From Dermatophilaceae bacterium (GTDB lineage: Bacteria; Actinomycetota; Actinomycetes; Actinomycetales; Dermatophilaceae): 6,986 bases of DNA. Positions 6,248 through 6,986 of the stretch are shown one piece after another (position 1 is the stretch's first letter; each line of letters opens with the position of its first letter). The notes beneath the pieces were generated by a model, which was given only the letters and a program-made list of their open reading frames with translations, searched no databases and was not told the DNA's origin. The stretch spans positions 1 through 6,986 of the forward strand of contig JABFXB010000239.1 in assembly GCA_013361975.1 (NCBI GenBank). The letters run 5' to 3'. Both the position numbers and the translations under genes were made by a program.

Positions 6248-6986
6248 TCATTCGGACGCCATCCCGATGCGGCTCAGCACCTCGTCGTGCAGCAGCCCGT
6301 TCGTCGCCAGGGCGTTGCCGCTCCAGCAGCCGTCACGGCCGTCGAGACCGGTGAACCGACCCCCCGCCTCCTCGACGATGGCCACGAGCGCCGCCATGTC
6401 GTGCACCGCGAGCTCGGGCTCGGCGGCGATGTCGGCCGCGCCCTCGGCGACGAGCATGTAGGACCAGAAGTCGCCGTAGGCGCGGGTGCGCCAGCAGTCG
6501 TCCATGAGGTCGAGGAAGTCGTCGCGGCGGCCGCGCACCCGCCACCCGGCGAGGGAGGAGTACGACAGCGACGCGTCGCCGAGACGGCCGACCTGCGACA
6601 CCGAGATCCGCTTGGCAGACGAGAGCGACCGCCCCGTCCACGCGCCCGACCCGGTCGCCGCCCACCAGCGCCGCTGCAGGGCCGGGGCCGACACGAGGCC
6701 GAGCATCGGCTTGTTGTCGACCACGAGCCCGATGAGCGTCGCCCACACCGGCACGCCGCGCACGAAGTTCTTCGTGCCGTCGATGGGGTCGATGATCCAG
6801 CGGCGCGGCCCGTGGCCCGTCGTCTCGAACTCCTCGCCCTCGACCGCGTCGCGGGGCCGCGTGCGCTTGAGCTGGGCGCGCACGAGCTCCTCGGCGGCGC
6901 GGTCGGCGTCGGTCACGGGCGTCAGGTCGGGCTTGCTCTCGACGACGAGGTCGGCGGCCCGGAACCGGGCGATGGTCACCCGCTCG
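6248..6986 (-). CDS. hisN: histidinol-phosphatase, inositol monophosphatase family (5' end outside window)
   Basis: The enzyme removes phosphate from L-histidinol phosphate, the penultimate step of actinobacterial histidine synthesis, in the cytoplasm with Mg2+. Counting from a GTG at 6979, the metal ligands are Glu49 in EGEEF, Asp64 and Asp67 in WIIDPIDGTKNF, and Asp194 in VHDMAAL. Blocks such as FVRGVPVWATLIG, APALQRRWWAA and GDFWSYMLVAEGAADIAAEPE match the actinobacterial HisN group as remembered (Mycobacterium Rv3137 type) better than other family members such as CysQ or SuhB. The GTG at 6979 is probably an internal valine: the frame stays open to the edge (ERVTIARFRA), and HisN proteins normally have about 20 more residues before this point. 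The residue before the second-motif Asp is His, where Trp is usual. Inositol-1-phosphate phosphatase activity is the main alternative. Confidence 0.88.
   Translation of the reverse strand, partial: ERVTIARFRAADLVVESKPDLTPVTDADRAAEELVRAQLKRTRPRDAVEGEEFETTGHGPRRWIIDPIDGTKNFVRGVPVWATLIGLVVDNKPMLGLVSAPALQRRWWAATGSGAWTGRSLSSAKRISVSQVGRLGDASLSYSSLAGWRVRGRRDDFLDLMDDCWRTRAYGDFWSYMLVAEGAADIAAEPELAVHDMAALVAIVEEAGGRFTGLDGRDGCWSGNALATNGLLHDEVLSRIGMASE

Noticed and set aside
1..6986. Search for a defence, mobile or secondary-metabolite system
   Set aside because: No nuclease, recombinase, toxin-antitoxin, CRISPR or biosynthetic gene is present. The genes have uniform composition and ordinary family assignments.

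Overview
The window is GC-rich throughout (about 70% by eye). Its codon bias, the hisN-type phosphatase, the paired M16 peptidases and the short LppU-like membrane protein all point to an actinomycete chromosome. From remembered homologues, a Micrococcales member close to Intrasporangiaceae (Janibacter or Knoellia type) seems likely, but this was not tested. I see no rRNA, tRNA, insertion sequence, CRISPR array or phage gene. No gap between genes exceeds about 130 bases.

Layout, left to right. (1) Positions 1-598, plus: the 3' part of an alpha/beta hydrolase, cut by the window edge and broken by a frameshift near a run of five G. (2) 603-2306, minus: a 567-residue class V aminotransferase-fold enzyme of the cysteine desulfurase type, with a Cys-Ser-Cys motif at the active cysteine site. 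It is tail to tail with the hydrolase and has a conspicuous AT-rich promoter with an overlapping inverted repeat. (3) 2394-2759, minus: a 121-residue protein with one membrane anchor and four cysteines. (4) 2890-4230 and 4227-5615, plus: two M16 peptidase subunits overlapping by ATGA. The first has the full zinc site and the second has lost it, so they probably form one catalytic/non-catalytic heterodimer. (5) 5638-6204, minus: a GNAT acetyltransferase, tail to tail with the M16 pair across a hairpin that contains both stop codons. (6) 6248 to the right edge, minus: a histidinol-phosphatase of the inositol monophosphatase family, whose start lies outside the window.

How the genes fit together. 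The only firm functional unit is the M16 pair. The GNAT gene follows hisN on the same strand after 43 bases and may be cotranscribed, but nothing ties their functions together. The aminotransferase stands alone, with no SufE, IscU or sulfur-carrier gene beside it. This looks like ordinary chromosomal housekeeping and accessory sequence, not a defence or mobile system. The items most worth a second look are the CxC aminotransferase, its promoter/operator, the possible leaderless start of the M16 operon, and the broken hydrolase.
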